In this document: piece after piece, positions 48,241 to 60,395 of the stretch
Layout: every line of letters starts with the position of its first letter
Position numbering within the stretch: position 1 is the stretch's first letter
NCBI RefSeq assembly: GCF_949987515.2
Contig: NC_082684.1
Coordinates: 156,503,356-156,567,355, forward strand
Direction: 5' to 3'
Source of the DNA: Delphinus delphis
Lineage: Eukaryota; Chordata; Mammalia; Artiodactyla; Delphinidae
DNA: 64,000 nt
Translations under genes and position numbers: made by a program
Notes under the pieces: model-generated
What the model saw: the letters and a program-made list of their open reading frames with translations, nothing else
Database searches by the model: none
Told to the model about the DNA's origin: nothing

Positions 48241-50858
48241 CAATTCTTAAGTTTTTTGTTTGGATAAAAGAGTACTTTAAATTGGTTTATTAATTTAAGA
48301 AGAAATCACTGTAGTTATAAGTGATTAATGCCCTTGACTATTACAGAGACCTAAAGGGATTATGTATGGAAATACAATATGTATTACTTATCAATGATAA
48401 TGCTAAAGTGAAGTCCAAAGGAAAAAGCAAATATTAACCACATTTATGTTCTTTTTAGTAAAACCAGGTAGAAGGACACTGGATCAGTATGATTTCTCTG
48501 GTCCCATGCATTGAATACTTCCCCTATTCCATGACCCTGTATATATCACTTACTATGTAATAGACTCTGTCAAGACTTAACATTTGCTGGATGCAGACTT
48601 CCTTTTGACTTTCCCTTTGACAGATGCAGCTTGGGGGGTCTTAAGAAAAGTTCACTGTATTAATCCACTCCTCTTTTGCAGGATAAAAAGGGAAAATATG
48701 AGAATAACAAAACCAAAGAATATTATACTAAAATTCCATAAATAGCTGATCACTGAATGTTGGAGCAAATATAAATAGATAAATTCTTATCTCAACAAGA
48801 ATCTCTCTTAACAAAGAAGTGACTGTTAGGGTGCCCATGGGAATCCCTTTGCAGTTTACAGAAGATTGCCCATGTTCCAGGTAGAGTGGAATGTTGCATT
48901 TCAGTTCGACAGAAGACAGCTGTGCTGTGCCCAGTTAGCCTCGAGATGTTGGGCTGGGCTGGGCTGGGTGAACTCTTCCAGGGAGCGTGATGGTCCTTCA
49001 CGCATCTTGCACTTAGGTGTACATTTGAACGTTTTCTCTTGTCTATAGTGGTTTTGTTTTATCAGAGATTTAGTACCATTATAACAGGATCCATAAATAT
49101 AAACTATACAAGTCATTTGAGAAACAAGGAATGCAAATGACGTGATGGCTTCTGTGGCTCCAAAGCATTCTGGCGTCATCACAGGGATAGGCAGCAGCTG
49201 GATTCTACAGAGCTTCTTCCCAGAGCTGGGCGAGGGCCCATCGCTGACTGTCAGAGGTCAAGTCGACATCTGTACTCAAAGTCCAGGATGGCCCTGAAAT
49301 ATGACCTTCTTTATGAATTCGAGAATTACCACTTTTTCTTGTTTCTGTCGTAGTCTCTAATCCAAGGATCACAATATCAGTTTTCAAAGTCTAAAAGTTA
49401 CTTAAGTCAGACAGGTGGTGAAAAGTGAAACTTAGGAGAGAAAATAAAAGTGACTAAATCCAAAAATAGTTTGAACACAGTGATCAAACCTCCCAGATCA
49501 TTGTCCCACAGGCTGAAGGACATGGAGTCTCATTAGTGTCCCAGAGTCATTTTCATTAGACAAAGAGCAGTTTCTAGTTCTATCTAAAGTCAAGGTCACT
49601 TTTCAAAACACTGAATGAAAGGTAGCATTGGTTTTATATATATATATATATATAATAAGCACAGCTCTTAATTTTTAGTTTAACATGTAAATAATAAATC
49701 TAGGGTAATAAAACATTGCACATCTTCTGTCTTATTTCATCAGTGAGGCTGTGCACATTTGAACATCCCGTGAGATAAAATACAGTTCCTGGAGGAGAAG
49801 GAATGAGGAGTCAGAGACTTTGAGGTGAGTGGCTAGGAGCAAGTCTCCAAAGAAAGAGGAGGTCAAAGGGCAAGATGGTGGCAGTTGGGGTGCTGGGCAG
49901 GGAAGGGTGTTGGGGTATGCGTTGTGGTACACTATGACCCACATATAATTCGTGTCTCTACTGTGTATGCACATGCATCCCTTTAGTTATTTATTGTATA
50001 CCTTCCATTCCTTTTAAAATAACATTTTTATAACTCCATAAATTCTTTTATGTATAAATTGGATCTGCTTTATTTCCCATGTCTCTCACATTTTATCTTT
50101 TTTCCTGTGAGTTCTTGGTATCATCTACATCAATAATCATTTCCTCCCTCAATCTTTTGTCTGTGGTAGTATCCTTCCCATTTTACAATTTGGCAGTCCT
50201 ATTTCTCTTCTCTTACAAATCTTAATTTTTTTTTCTTTAAGATGACGAAGCAGTTGGATTGATGTATTTTCTCAAGTTTCTTTAGAACTCTCCTCTGAAT
50301 TAATCTATATTTTCTGCCCTATCTGGTGTGTCTCAGAGAGCTGAATTCCTCTTGTTTAGAAAGATGGCCCCTTCGTTTTGACCCAGTTACATTTTTATAC
50401 TTATAAAAGTTGTATAGTTTTATAGGTATTTACTGTTTTTCCATGTAGTGGGAAGCACAGCTGGACTAGTTTTTGTTCAAAGTAGACTATTCCCAGAAAA
50501 AAGAATTCTCTCTAGTCTGTACTCTCCTTTCTGACCTTTGTGCCAAATTCTCACCTAGTCCTGAGGGACATCCTACAGACCCCCTGCCTGCAATGTCACC
50601 TCCCCCACTAGGAATCATGCTGATGGCTGTGCTCTCTATCTAGTGCATGGTGGTGAAGGAAGCTTGGCCAGGCCTTCCAGCAGTGCATTCTTGCACAAAG
50701 TTTCTTGTCTCCCTTATCTCACTGTCTCTCATCCTTCCAAAGTAGTGGTGTTTGAACAGTGTAGGGATTTTGTCTCCGTTACCTCTATTTATTTCCTGTT
50801 GGCCCTCTGTACCTCTTTCATTACATTCCCATCTTTACTCCATCTAAAAGGCATTTTA
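48241..50858. other. Unassigned 2.6 kb with simple repeats
   Basis: No gene or interspersed repeat I can support. It holds a GGGCT tandem (about 48951-48965) and (TA)n at 49635-49655. Confidence 0.45.
49635..49655. repeat. (TA)n microsatellite
   Basis: About ten TA units in AT-rich DNA. Confidence 0.92.
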
Positions 50859-51071
50859 GGGGCTTCCCTGGTGGCGCAGTGGTTGAGAGTCTGCCTGCCG
50901 ATGCAGGCGACACGGGTTCGTGCCCCGGTCTGGGAAGATCCCACATGCCGCGGAGCAGCTGGGCCCGTGAGCCATGGCCGCTGAGCCTGCGCATCCGGAG
51001 CCTGTGCTCCACAACGGGAGAGGCCACAACAATGAGAGGCCCACGTACCGCAAAAAAAAAAAAAAAAAAAA
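50859..51071 (+). mobile_element. CHR-family SINE (cetacean type)
   Basis: A full-length GC-rich SINE with a long A tail (about 51052-51075). The 13-bp duplication AAAAGGCATTTTA lies at 50846-50858 and 51072-51084. Its sequence stays close to the other cetacean-type copies in the window. Confidence 0.96.
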
Positions 51072-51268
51072 AAAAGGCATTTTAATTTCTGACCTGTTAC
51101 AGTCATCCCTGTGTTATAGTCATTCCCACTTTTCCTCTGGGACTGTCAGTTGCCAGACAGCTAGGGGCTGAGGGTGGGGGTGGACTGCTAATTGCTGCCC
51201 AGAAGTATTTCCTCCCTTGAAATCAGAGAGCATCCCATTCATTTCCCCTCTTTGTTCTCTAATTGCTC

Positions 51269-51628
51269 TGTTGTGGAATGAATGTTTGTGTCCCCACCAA
51301 ATTCATACACTGAAGTCCTAACCCCCAGGTGATGGTATTTGGAGGAGAGGCCTTGGGAAGTAACTTCACATGAGGTCATGCGAGTGGGATTAGAGTCCTT
51401 TTAGGAGGAGATATGAGAGAGCTTCTCTCTCCCCCGTCTCTGTGTCCCCTGAGGACGCTGCAAGAGGACAGCCATCTGCAAGCCAGACAGAGAGCTCTCA
51501 CCAGAGCCTGTGGATGCTGGCACGCACAGCTCAGATTCCAGCCTCCAGAACTATGAGGAAATACATTTCTGTTTTTTCAACTGCTCAGTCTTTAGTATTT
51601 GTTATGGCAGCCAGAGCTGACTAAGCCA
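51269..51628 (+). mobile_element. MLT1 (MaLR) solo LTR, complete
   Basis: A 360-bp LTR starting TGTTGTGGAATGAATGTTTG and ending CTGACTAAGCCA. Interior stations: TCCTAACCCCCAGGTGATGG, GGACAGCCATCTGCAAGCC, CCAGCCTCCAGAACTATGAG. It is flanked by perfect 5-bp copies TGCTC (51264-51268 and 51629-51633). Non-coding; the internal region is absent. Confidence 0.92.
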
Positions 51629-51639
51629 TGCTCCTTCTC

Positions 51640-52125
51640 TATCTTGTTTCCATTCACTTAACAAGAATTTGTTGAGCCTCAAGTGTGCTCCAAGCCGTGT
51701 GATAGGCGGTAAACAAAGCAGGAAGCAAAACAAAAATCCTGTCCTCATGTTGAGTAGAGTAGGGAGGTGTTATATAATGTATGCTAGACGGTGACATGCC
51801 CGATAGAAAAAAAAAAAAAAATGTAGCAAAAAGGAAAGGTGGGAATTCAGAGGGGTGGCGGGGGGGCACACTGTTAGAGTCAGGAAGGGAGGCCTGATCA
51901 CCAAAACGGCATTTGCACAGAGAAATGAAGGATAGGACGGGGTTAGGAGCGGGCCATGTGAATACCTGGGAAAAGACATTTCCTGGAGGAAGGAACAGCA
52001 AGTTCAAAGGCCCAGAGGTAAGAGCAGCCTTGGTGGGTTCGTGGAACAGCAGGGAAGCTCATGGAAGGAGAGTGGAATGAGAGCAAGTAGCAAGAGATGG
52101 GTTCAGGCAGCTTGTTAGCACCAAT
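51640..52125 (-). repeat. L2 LINE 3' end, antisense
   Basis: The complement of the L2 3' UTR and ORF2 end: CATTCACTTAACAAGAATTT near 51651, AAATCCTGTCCTCATG near 51735, ACATTTCCTGGAGGAAGGAA near 51977, and AGCAAGTTCAAAGGCCCAGA near 51998. Well ordered for so old an element. Confidence 0.8.
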
Positions 52126-52134
52126 GCAATCACC

Positions 52135-52625
52135 TGAAGGGTAGGTGCACCTCTGCTCAAAGCCTTCAATGGGTTGAAATTGCCTGAAGAATAAATTTCA
52201 GATTCTTTAACGTGGCGTTCAAAGTCTTGTACCACCTGGACTTTCCAATACATTTAGTCTCACTTCTTCACCCTGCCTAGTTCTCCACTCTAGTTACGTT
52301 CACCATTTTCCCAGACAAACCTGTGCATGTTCCTAGCTCTTGGAAACTTTGCCAGAACTCTCCTTACCTACCAAAGTTGGTTTCATCCTTAAAGATTCAG
52401 CTTAAATGCTACCTTCTACTGACACCTTCCTCCAGTGGTACCTGGGTAAATTTACTCACTCCTACCTTTGTTCTTCCACAGCATTTTGACTTTATTTATA
52501 CTGGGATATTTATTTAATTATTACCTCTACTTTAAATTAGTAGTTAGTTACATGGCTGTTTCTCCTACTAAATGATATGCTTCCTGGCACAAGGGTCAAT
52601 GTGCATCTGATATATTCCTTTTGTT
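52135..52625 (+). repeat. L2 LINE 3' end, sense
   Basis: Sense L2: CTCAAAGCCTTCAATGGGTT near 52156, GGCGTTCAAAGTCTTGTACC near 52215, AGATTCAGCTTAAATGCTAC near 52393, and a CTTCCTGGCACAAGGGTCAA end near 52580. It meets the preceding antisense L2 with their upstream (truncated) ends together. Confidence 0.8.
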
Positions 52626-54174
52626 AGTTTTTAAAAGAGAACTAAGAACCGATTCTTTTTATAATCTTTCAAAAAGAAAATGGACATTTGTCCCAGATTA
52701 TTTAAATATTATTTTCATAAGCTAAGGTGTCTGTAACCAGATGATATATCAATGGAACACAGCTTTCCATTATTCCAAAGCTGTGTTCCCACCGACAATT
52801 TCAGAGATGTGAAATCTAACTGACTATAGATTTTTGTCTTTGGTGGTCAAGGTCATTCACACTGAATTGCACACTGAGATTCCACTGTAAAGAAGAGTAT
52901 TTGTAGCCCTTTGTCTCTTAGAAGCCCAAATTTAAAAATCCGTAACATCACAAACCATGTGAAGTCCTCATGCTGCTTCTTTTAAAAATTTTCTTGTAAG
53001 AGAGGTATTGAAGCTTCAGGAATTAGCATCTGCATCCCTGTAACTGTAGGTAACCTCCCAGGAATACTATTCACAGCTGCCAGGTAACTGAGGATGCCGG
53101 TAGTTTGGATGGACTGAAAATAATTGGCAACTCTAAGGAAGTACTTAAGATCCTGGAAGAAACACCTGCCGCTTTCCAGGAGAAGTGTGTTTTCTGAAGA
53201 ATTCCTGTTGCCTGCCTTTCTCACATCTCCTGTCCCAGGTATTCATTTAGAGTGGTAAGATGTTTGTGTCCTATTTCTCTGTTACCATGGGGACAGATCC
53301 ATCTTTGGAGGATTTGGCAGTAAGAATAACAAAAAGCAATACAGTAAAACCAAGCAAAAATTCATGATTTCAAACGTTTTCCTTGAAAACTCATATCTTC
53401 CCAAGAACAGTTCCATGGAAGTCCTTCTCAGTCATCTGGAATAGGACGTGGGAGACTGTCCCTACCTGTACCTTGGTTTCAGGTAGGTGATGGTCACTAG
53501 ACGTTTGTCCCTGCAATTTGAGTTTGTATTTTTATAAGTGATCCATTGTCCACTATCCCATGAGTCTTGCTCAAATTTTGTTTGCAAATACAACCAAAGA
53601 ACTAGTTCCATCTTGGAAAAATTGAAATAGTTTTGAAATAATGTCTGTCAAGAGTAGTCAACTGTAAAACGAAAATGAAGCCACAAAAGAGACAGTGTTG
53701 CCGCATCCCTCTGGCCCCTCGGCGACCTCTACCACACAAACACACACAGAATGACTCAGAGATGTCACAAAAACATACTGGAAATTCACCATTGGCAGAG
53801 AGAAATGTGTTGTCTCAGAGTTTTATTCAGAAAGGTATTAGCTTTTTTTCATATTGAAATTGAACATACAGGCTGCTGACCAAAAAACCAAAATTGTAAA
53901 CCTTATTCCAGCAGACCCAGCAAATTCAAAGGTTTTGGTCTCTACTAAATACTCAAGAATAGTCCAATTCATATAAAAGTGAAGAACTTCCTTTCAAAAA
54001 TTCATCTAAAGATGATCATTATAAATAGAAGAGTTTGATCCTTAATTTGGTGCTTAGCATGGAGGAGTCATACTCCCTTTTTAAAGCCTCTCATAATGTT
54101 CTATGCAACCAATATAAATTAAGGAGAACTTTGCAGCCCTTTTAAAGCTCATTGAAAACATTAAAAGCTGTGAG
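52626..54174. other. Unassigned 1.5 kb
   Basis: No recognised element. An imperfect inverted match, GAACACAGCTTTCC against GGAATAATGG..CAAAGCTGTGTTC near 52755-52790, makes a small hairpin of unknown meaning. Confidence 0.45.
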
Positions 54175-54330
54175 GTAGGATAATACCACGAAAGCATCTC
54201 TGAACTGGAAGTCAGGCACCCTGGGTTGTGGCGTTGGTCATACCCTTTAACCTGTCTGGGACTCAGTTTCCTCTAAAAGGAGATATTTGAACTAGATATT
54301 TTCTACAATCTTCTCAGCTCTGGAATTTTA
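54175..54330 (+). repeat. MIR SINE fossil
   Basis: It contains GGAAGTCAGGCACCCTGGGT, a CTTTAACCTGTCTGGGACTC run, AGTTTCCTC, then GATATTTGAACTAGATATTT. This is the MIR order from tRNA-like part to core. Confidence 0.8.
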
Positions 54331-54389
54331 TTTTTGCCTAATAGAGAGAGGAGTGCAGGAGACAACTATAGTCTGAGTGCTGATCGTGT

Positions 54390-54549
54390 AAGGCAGAGGC
54401 ATTAGCATTACCTGGGACTTGTTAGAAATGCACATGCCCTGGCCCCACCCAGACATACAGACTCAGACACGGTGTGGATGGAGCCCAGCACTGAGTTTTC
54501 AGACACCCTCCAGGGGATTGTGACGCCTGCTCCAGGTGAGAACCGCTCA
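54390..54549 (-). mobile_element. MER5A hAT-Charlie transposon, antisense
   Basis: The complement of MER5A: GCATTACCTGGGACTTGTTA, GAAATGCACATGCCCTGGCC, CACTGAGTTTTCAGACACCC and AGGTGAGAACCGCTC. One end is shortened. Non-coding. Confidence 0.88.
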
Positions 54550-55019
54550 TGTAAGGAGAGTGCTTCAGTCTTTCGATCTCACACTGCTAATGCCACAGTA
54601 GAGGTAGTTAAATAAGAAGACTTATTCTAGGGTCAGAAAGGGACAGCAGAGGTGGATGGGAAGGGGATGAACAGCTCAGCAGCCCTTGGGGCAGGACACC
54701 TCTGTGTGAGAAGGTAGGATTGTGTAAAGGTTAGAGATCATTTGGTGCCAGGACTTATGCTTCACCACTGACCCTAGTCCCTGGTATTTGGGAAAAAAAA
54801 ATATTTAAACATGGTACTAAATGTTAGTTTGTAAAGTACAGTCTGATCACCCCTTGCTCTCTTTGAGTTGGGTCTTCAAGCAGATATCACCTTACCTTCA
54901 TATCTAGTCATCAATACTTTATTCACATAGCTTTATAACTAACAGCCCAGTCCTGTTGGGCTCTCACCTGAACCTGGAATTAACCTGGGGAAGGGAGACT
55001 TTGGCTGGGAGAAGACTGT
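54550..55019. other. Unassigned sequence
   Basis: No recognised element. Confidence 0.4.
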
Positions 55020-55450
55020 CAGGTGGCCCTGCCATTACACATCACGTCACTCTATAGTTTTAAGGTGCTGCTTAGGATGTTGAAAAGATGTTGTTCAATG
55101 GTTGTTGGTCTGACTGGGGGGTGTTTGTTGCCACCTGATGGGCTTCCCACTTTGGACCGAGGGCGGAGAATGATGTCCATTCACTGTGTTTGTTGTGACC
55201 CCAACACTGCTCGTCTCAGTGTCCACCCCTTCAGCAGCCTACTATGGCCACAGAGGCCCCTTTGATCTGCTGAAATGCTGTCACTCCCACGCAGTCTCTT
55301 ATCGGCTCCCACAAGTGCCCAAGCTGCCCATCTGGTGCCCACAGATCCGCGGTGTCCCCTTAGCCTCCCCACCTACTCAGCCCAACACCTCTGGACTCCA
55401 GCCTCCAGCTCACTCACTGGGCCAGGGTTTTGTTCTTGATGTCTGATGAT
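55020..55450. other. GC-richer block of unknown origin
   Basis: About 430 bases clearly richer in G and C than both flanks, with overlapping frames of 80, 86 and 63 codons. None matches a family I know. The right part is pyrimidine/proline-like in several frames, the mark of a biased composition rather than a protein. There is no LTR terminus, A tail or CpG cluster. It could be an old LTR, a retrocopy fragment or a conserved non-coding element. Confidence 0.35.
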
Positions 55451-58400
55451 TTTGTCAGTGGCAGAGATCGAGTTCTGCAGGTGAAATGCAGCCTCCTCCA
55501 AGAGTGTTTTTTAAACCTATGTCATTTTAATTTACTTTGGGAAGAGCTGCCTGCACCTCCAATATGTTCTTTCGTATTTCTGGTCACATCCAGGGCAAAA
55601 CATGTTAATGCGTAGTTGTTCTGGGATTAGGAAAATAAAACATAATGCAGTCACCTCTTAGCTACATCAGCCAAACTTGATGAGCATAGGTGTGTATATG
55701 TTTTCTTTTCTGAGAACCAGCTAATATTAAGGCAATTCAAGACAGATATTTTTTGAAGAAGCAAAGAGAGGAAAAGTGTAATCTCTTTTGTGAGCTACAT
55801 TTACCCCAAGGCATTTATCATAAAATGCACTTTGTTTCTGATTGCATCACTCTGACAGCTGGGACGGGGAAGCAGCCACATTGAGAGATTGTCACACACT
55901 CTCACAAGCTCCTTTGGCTTCTATCAGTTTAATCTTTTTTCTTCTTCTGACCAGAAAACTCTTGGTTCAATTCCATTTGAATGTCAACAATAAAAAAGTA
56001 AAAAACACAGCAAAAACTTCATGAGCAAATGTTCAAACTTCAGGGGAAAATAATCAAAGGACCAGTTATTCCTATGTACCTCCCTAAAGATACACAATAT
56101 CGTTTGATGTGCACATACAATTTAATATGACCTTCTGAAAAGCTAAAATGATCAGAACAAGAAAATTCACCATTTGAAATATTTGGGAAGAAAGTTTTAT
56201 GTCATCCTTTCATGTGAAACTTCTCCAAACAATGGACTTCCTGGAAAATATAGAAGTAGCACAGCTCGTGTTTTGGTAGAAATGTATGTTTGGGAATGTC
56301 TTCCCAATGACATTCATGTCGTAATGGGAAAGGAAACAAGATGGTAAGGGCTGTTGGTATGGTTTCCTAAAACAGGCTCCTAAATGTAATTTAAAGAAAA
56401 TAAGTATGACAGCCCAAGGTCATCAATCATTTCTAATGATCACTCTTATTTTAACAATGGGGGAATGGAGCACAGGTGGGTAACAAGTCAGAGATGACCT
56501 TGTAAGTCGGTTGCACCAGATGAAATAAAATCCCAGAGGACTTTTCTTTCTGTGCTTCAGCTGCTGGCTTGTGTGAGCTTTTTATTTTAGTTGTGTCTTG
56601 GCTATACATTTTTAAAGCATCTAATGGCATGCAACCCAGCAGGGTTTGAATGTGATTAGACCCAGGTGAAGCACCATTAAAAATGGGAGACATGTTCAAA
56701 TGACATGACATTTTGAATGGGTGCCCAACGTGGACCCCAGTGTGTTGGCTTTGTGTTTGTACTTGTTTCTTTGATTCTTAAACCGACTTCTTTTCAGAAG
56801 AAAATGTGCTTTCCTGAAACAGCTAATAGGATGCTTCATAGGTCACATGCTATTTTCGGGACCAGAGAAGAACAGCGTGTGTTATGGATGAAGTGAAAAA
56901 CATCATTGCTGAGTTTCCCGGCTTTTGTAAGCTGAGGTCAAGGCATTACCTTTGATTTAACTTTTCAGTTGTTATTAAGTTTTCTTTTTTTCTTTGTTGA
57001 CTGACTTGCAGCTTTGCTCCACCAATCAACCTTAACGCATTCACCCACCATCTCCCTTTGAACTTTAAAGGTATAATGGGCTCATCAACCCAAACTTTCT
57101 ACTGCCTGTTGTACTAGGACTTGGTTCTGTGATTTCAATTGATCTCAACCAATTCAATACAGCAGGTGTTTATGCCATACACAAAGCCTGTGCCAGCCAT
57201 TGTTTGAAGGCCATTTTTAAACTCTATGCCTAGCTTTTGTCTTACTCAAAAGTTCACACATTATATGTCCTCATAACATAAGTGTAAATGAATGTATGGG
57301 CATGATTTTGTAGTTGTTTGCTTTATATTTTATAGTATTTAATAATGGACCTGAAGTGTTTGTGGGTTGCAGTATGGAAACTATTGATTAGACCATCTAC
57401 ACTGTTATTTCTCACAACGTTATGGGGGGAAAGAAAAGCTTGACCTGGCTTTAGATAATATGATCATTTCCCTCATAGCTAAAACATTACATTCGAAGAG
57501 TTATTACCATGAAAGACACTAGGTAAGGAATGAGGGTAAAGAGTTAACTGTTCAATTTACTATGAAGTCGCTATTTAAATGCATTTTAGTAGAGTTGACC
57601 AAAACACATTTTCATGTGACTAACGGCTTTAAAATCATAGCATGTTAAGATTATAATTTGAGATGGGCAGCTAGGATTTGTCGCCTACCTCTTATGGCCC
57701 ATGTGTCTCTAGGTGACTTCCTTTTAGAGCTCTTATAACAAGCACCCACATTGTAGAGATATTGATAGTGGAGTCAAGAGCATTAATTCAACTTTTTACA
57801 CATGAGTCAGGAGAAAAGCACGGTGACTCTTAATACCAATCTAGTTCTCTATTCACTATTGCGTGCAACCTCTCATCATATCTGTTGTAGATGAGCCTGG
57901 TGGGATCCTTAGTTTGAAATTTTCTTTTATGAGTTTTCTCATCCACTCCATCTCCAACTGAAGATTTAGCACGTCTGGAAATCATAGATTTTTGTTTTTT
58001 CCTATATTCAAAATAAATCAAAATAACTTCATCTTGACCATCACGTTAAGATCAAAAGCCTTATAATTTAGATGATAACATCATAGCTAAACATAGTTAT
58101 AATATCATGGAAATTATAGGACCCAAAGGAAAATCTTTATACATTATAGTGTAAAAGATCACATTTTTGCCTGCTTTTAGCACATAGAATTCTTCTTGGT
58201 AAGTGTAAAGTGCTGCATATGTACAGAGAACTTGTCAGCTAAAAATGCTTGAGGCTTTAGTCTGTATTTCAACAGGATGTGTTTGAGCAGATGTTTATTT
58301 CAACACTTCATCAGTTGAGCCATCACTGTATATTTGCCTAAAGAGGAAGAAGACAACGGCTGAAACGGATGAAGGAGTGAACAATGAAATACTCAGTGTA

Positions 58401-58689
58401 GCACAGACAGATATGAGGAAGCAGAGAAAGCTACTTTAGGTGATATTCTAAACGTTGAACACTGTACAGGCTAAGTTATCAGAAAAGATACTACCCTCAA
58501 ACTTCTATAGACATGTATCAGTGCCTAGCAGCCAAATAACCCCCCTCAGCTGCATGTCATCTCTGTTTACAGTGCCATGTAAGTTAGGCTGGCTCTTCAG
58601 AGAGAGCACATCCCAGAGGGTCAAAATCATGTGCTGTTCTCCTTTTCAAGAGCCTCTGATGATGAAATAACAGATGGTTTATCTAACCT
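55451..58689. other. Unassigned 3.2 kb
   Basis: No gene or repeat I can support. Frames do not exceed 86 codons. A faint MIR-like piece may lie near 56445-56500. Confidence 0.45.
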
Positions 58690-59295
58690 GATGTTTTCCT
58701 CATTGTCCTATTTTTCTGTTTGCTCCCACTCAGTATACTTCTTTGATTTGTATTTCTTTGTCTCCACAAGTATTGGCATTTTCTATATTCCCAACCTCTA
58801 CCCTCTTCATTTTGTATTCTACTCACCCTCCGCCTTTTCAGAGCTACTGTCATTTCCTAAGGAGAGGTGGCTCCCAACTCTTGCAAACCTTCATTGCTTG
58901 CATTGATCATACTCACTGCTCACACCCTCACACCCACCAGACTTGCTGCCCCTCTTGTATCACCTACTACAACCATGTGCCATTTGGTCATCCTTGACCC
59001 CTCTCTCAACTTCAGGTCCACTTCCTGCCCATCATCAATTGCTCTTTTTCTTACGCCTCTCAATGTCTACACCCAAATCTCTATGTCTTTACTGTCAGAG
59101 CTTAGCAAAATCCCTTATCATCACTAACTTGGAGAAATTCAGTGGTCTCCTAATGCATCTTGTCTCCACCCTTGCTCAGCTCAATCCATCTTCTACCATA
59201 TGCTACAGGAGAGCTTTCTCAAAAGCACAGAAACAATTAGGTCGTACCCTGCTCTTCTTCCCACTTTCCTAACATTCACTGTGACTCCCAGAGGT
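58690..59295 (+). repeat. L2 LINE, ORF2 end
   Basis: Sense L2 coding remnant: a TGGTCATCCTTGACCCCTCT run near 58985, CTCAATCCATCTTCTACCAT near 59180, GGAGAGCTTTCTCAAAAGCA near 59208 and a TAGGTCGTACCCTGCTC segment near 59239. Several overlapping plus-strand frames of 71-109 codons reflect its pyrimidine-rich sequence. It is clearest from 58960 on; the left boundary is uncertain. Confidence 0.65.
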
Positions 59296-59640
59296 GAGTT
59301 TGTTTTAGTTATTTTCTTTCAATTCACTGGGAGAAAAATCAGCTTTAACATGAAAAGCTGTGGGTAATATTTCTGAATGAGCAAGGAAATCAGAATATTT
59401 TAAAAGCATTTGTCAGATAAAATGCATATTAGCAATAGCATAAAGAAAACTTCTTGCCTATAGAAGAAATGTATGAGGCCAAAAAAAAAAAATTAATGAG
59501 GAACTTATTGCAGAGCTAAACTGCAAATCTAGGTTAAAAAAAAATATCAGGGCAGCACCTCCTAAATTAAACTTAATTGAACTAGATTAAGCTGAATTAA
59601 AATTGATTAGGCCAAGCCTGACATCATTATGAATTTTAAT
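59296..59640. other. Unassigned sequence
   Basis: No recognised element. Confidence 0.4.
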
Positions 59641-59830
59641 AATAATAATTAATAATGTTTATTGAACACCTAGTTGATATAGGGTAAGACACAGTCCCTT
59701 CCACTGAGTTTATAATCTAAATCAGAAAGGGAGACTAAGACTCTGCTGAAAAAGTAAAAACAAGAAATAAACCTCAGGGAAATGAGTTCTGATAGCAATG
59801 ACTCCATCAGGAGAGAATAGCTTAGTGTTG
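59641..59830 (-). repeat. L2 LINE 3' end, antisense
   Basis: AATAATGTTTATTGAACACC, a diverged GGTAAGACACAGTCCCTTCC and GAGTTTATAATCTAAATCAG follow the complement of the L2 3' UTR. Confidence 0.6.
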
Positions 59831-60134
59831 TAATGAAAGTAAGTAACTGCACAGAATGTTGGATTGTTTGTAATTATTTAAGGGAGGGATAAGGCCCAGA
59901 AATGTTATCCTATACAGCAGTTACTGGTGAGGTGAAAGTGTTTTGTCAGTTTTAGTGAAAAAGGAAAATTTAAGTGAATGAGGTACTAGGTATGATGAAC
60001 CAAGAGGAAAAATTCATGTATCATTTCATTTGGTGAGGAGTAAGACTCAATAAACCTATTAATGGTACTTTCTTATGTATATTTGCAATAACTTAATTTC
60101 TTTAAACACTGATCATGTCATATTGTTGTACATG
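59831..60134. other. Unassigned sequence
   Basis: About 300 bases; nothing recognised. Confidence 0.4.
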
Positions 60135-60395
60135 GGTCCTTTTTTAAAAAAAATTTATTGACCTTATTTTTTACAACAGTTTGAATTTCACAGCCAAATT
60201 GAGTGGAAGGTCAGAAATTTTCCAAATGGGTGCCTCTTGCCCCCATACGTGTGTAGTGTCCCCCATTACAACGTCACCACCAGAAGGTACATTTGTTACA
60301 ACTGATGAACCCACATGGACACATCATCATCACCCAGAGTCCATAGTTTACGTTACAGTTCGCTCTTGCTGTTGTAAATTTATAGATTCTTTGAT
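60135..60395 (-). mobile_element. Old L1 3' UTR, antisense
   Basis: It begins with a T/A-rich run (complement of a tail), then TTATTGACCTTATTTTTTAC and TACAACGTCACCACCAG, and ends TTACAGTTCGCTCTTGCTGT, which matches the complement of old L1 3' UTRs. Confidence 0.65.

Noticed and set aside
51640..52625. A single twin-primed L2 insertion
   Set aside because: Both halves contain the L2 3' end, which twin priming would not produce.
58690..59272. Overlapping frames of 71-109 codons as a small gene
   Set aside because: The stretch follows L2 ORF2 in order; the frames overlap in all three phases because the sequence is pyrimidine-rich.
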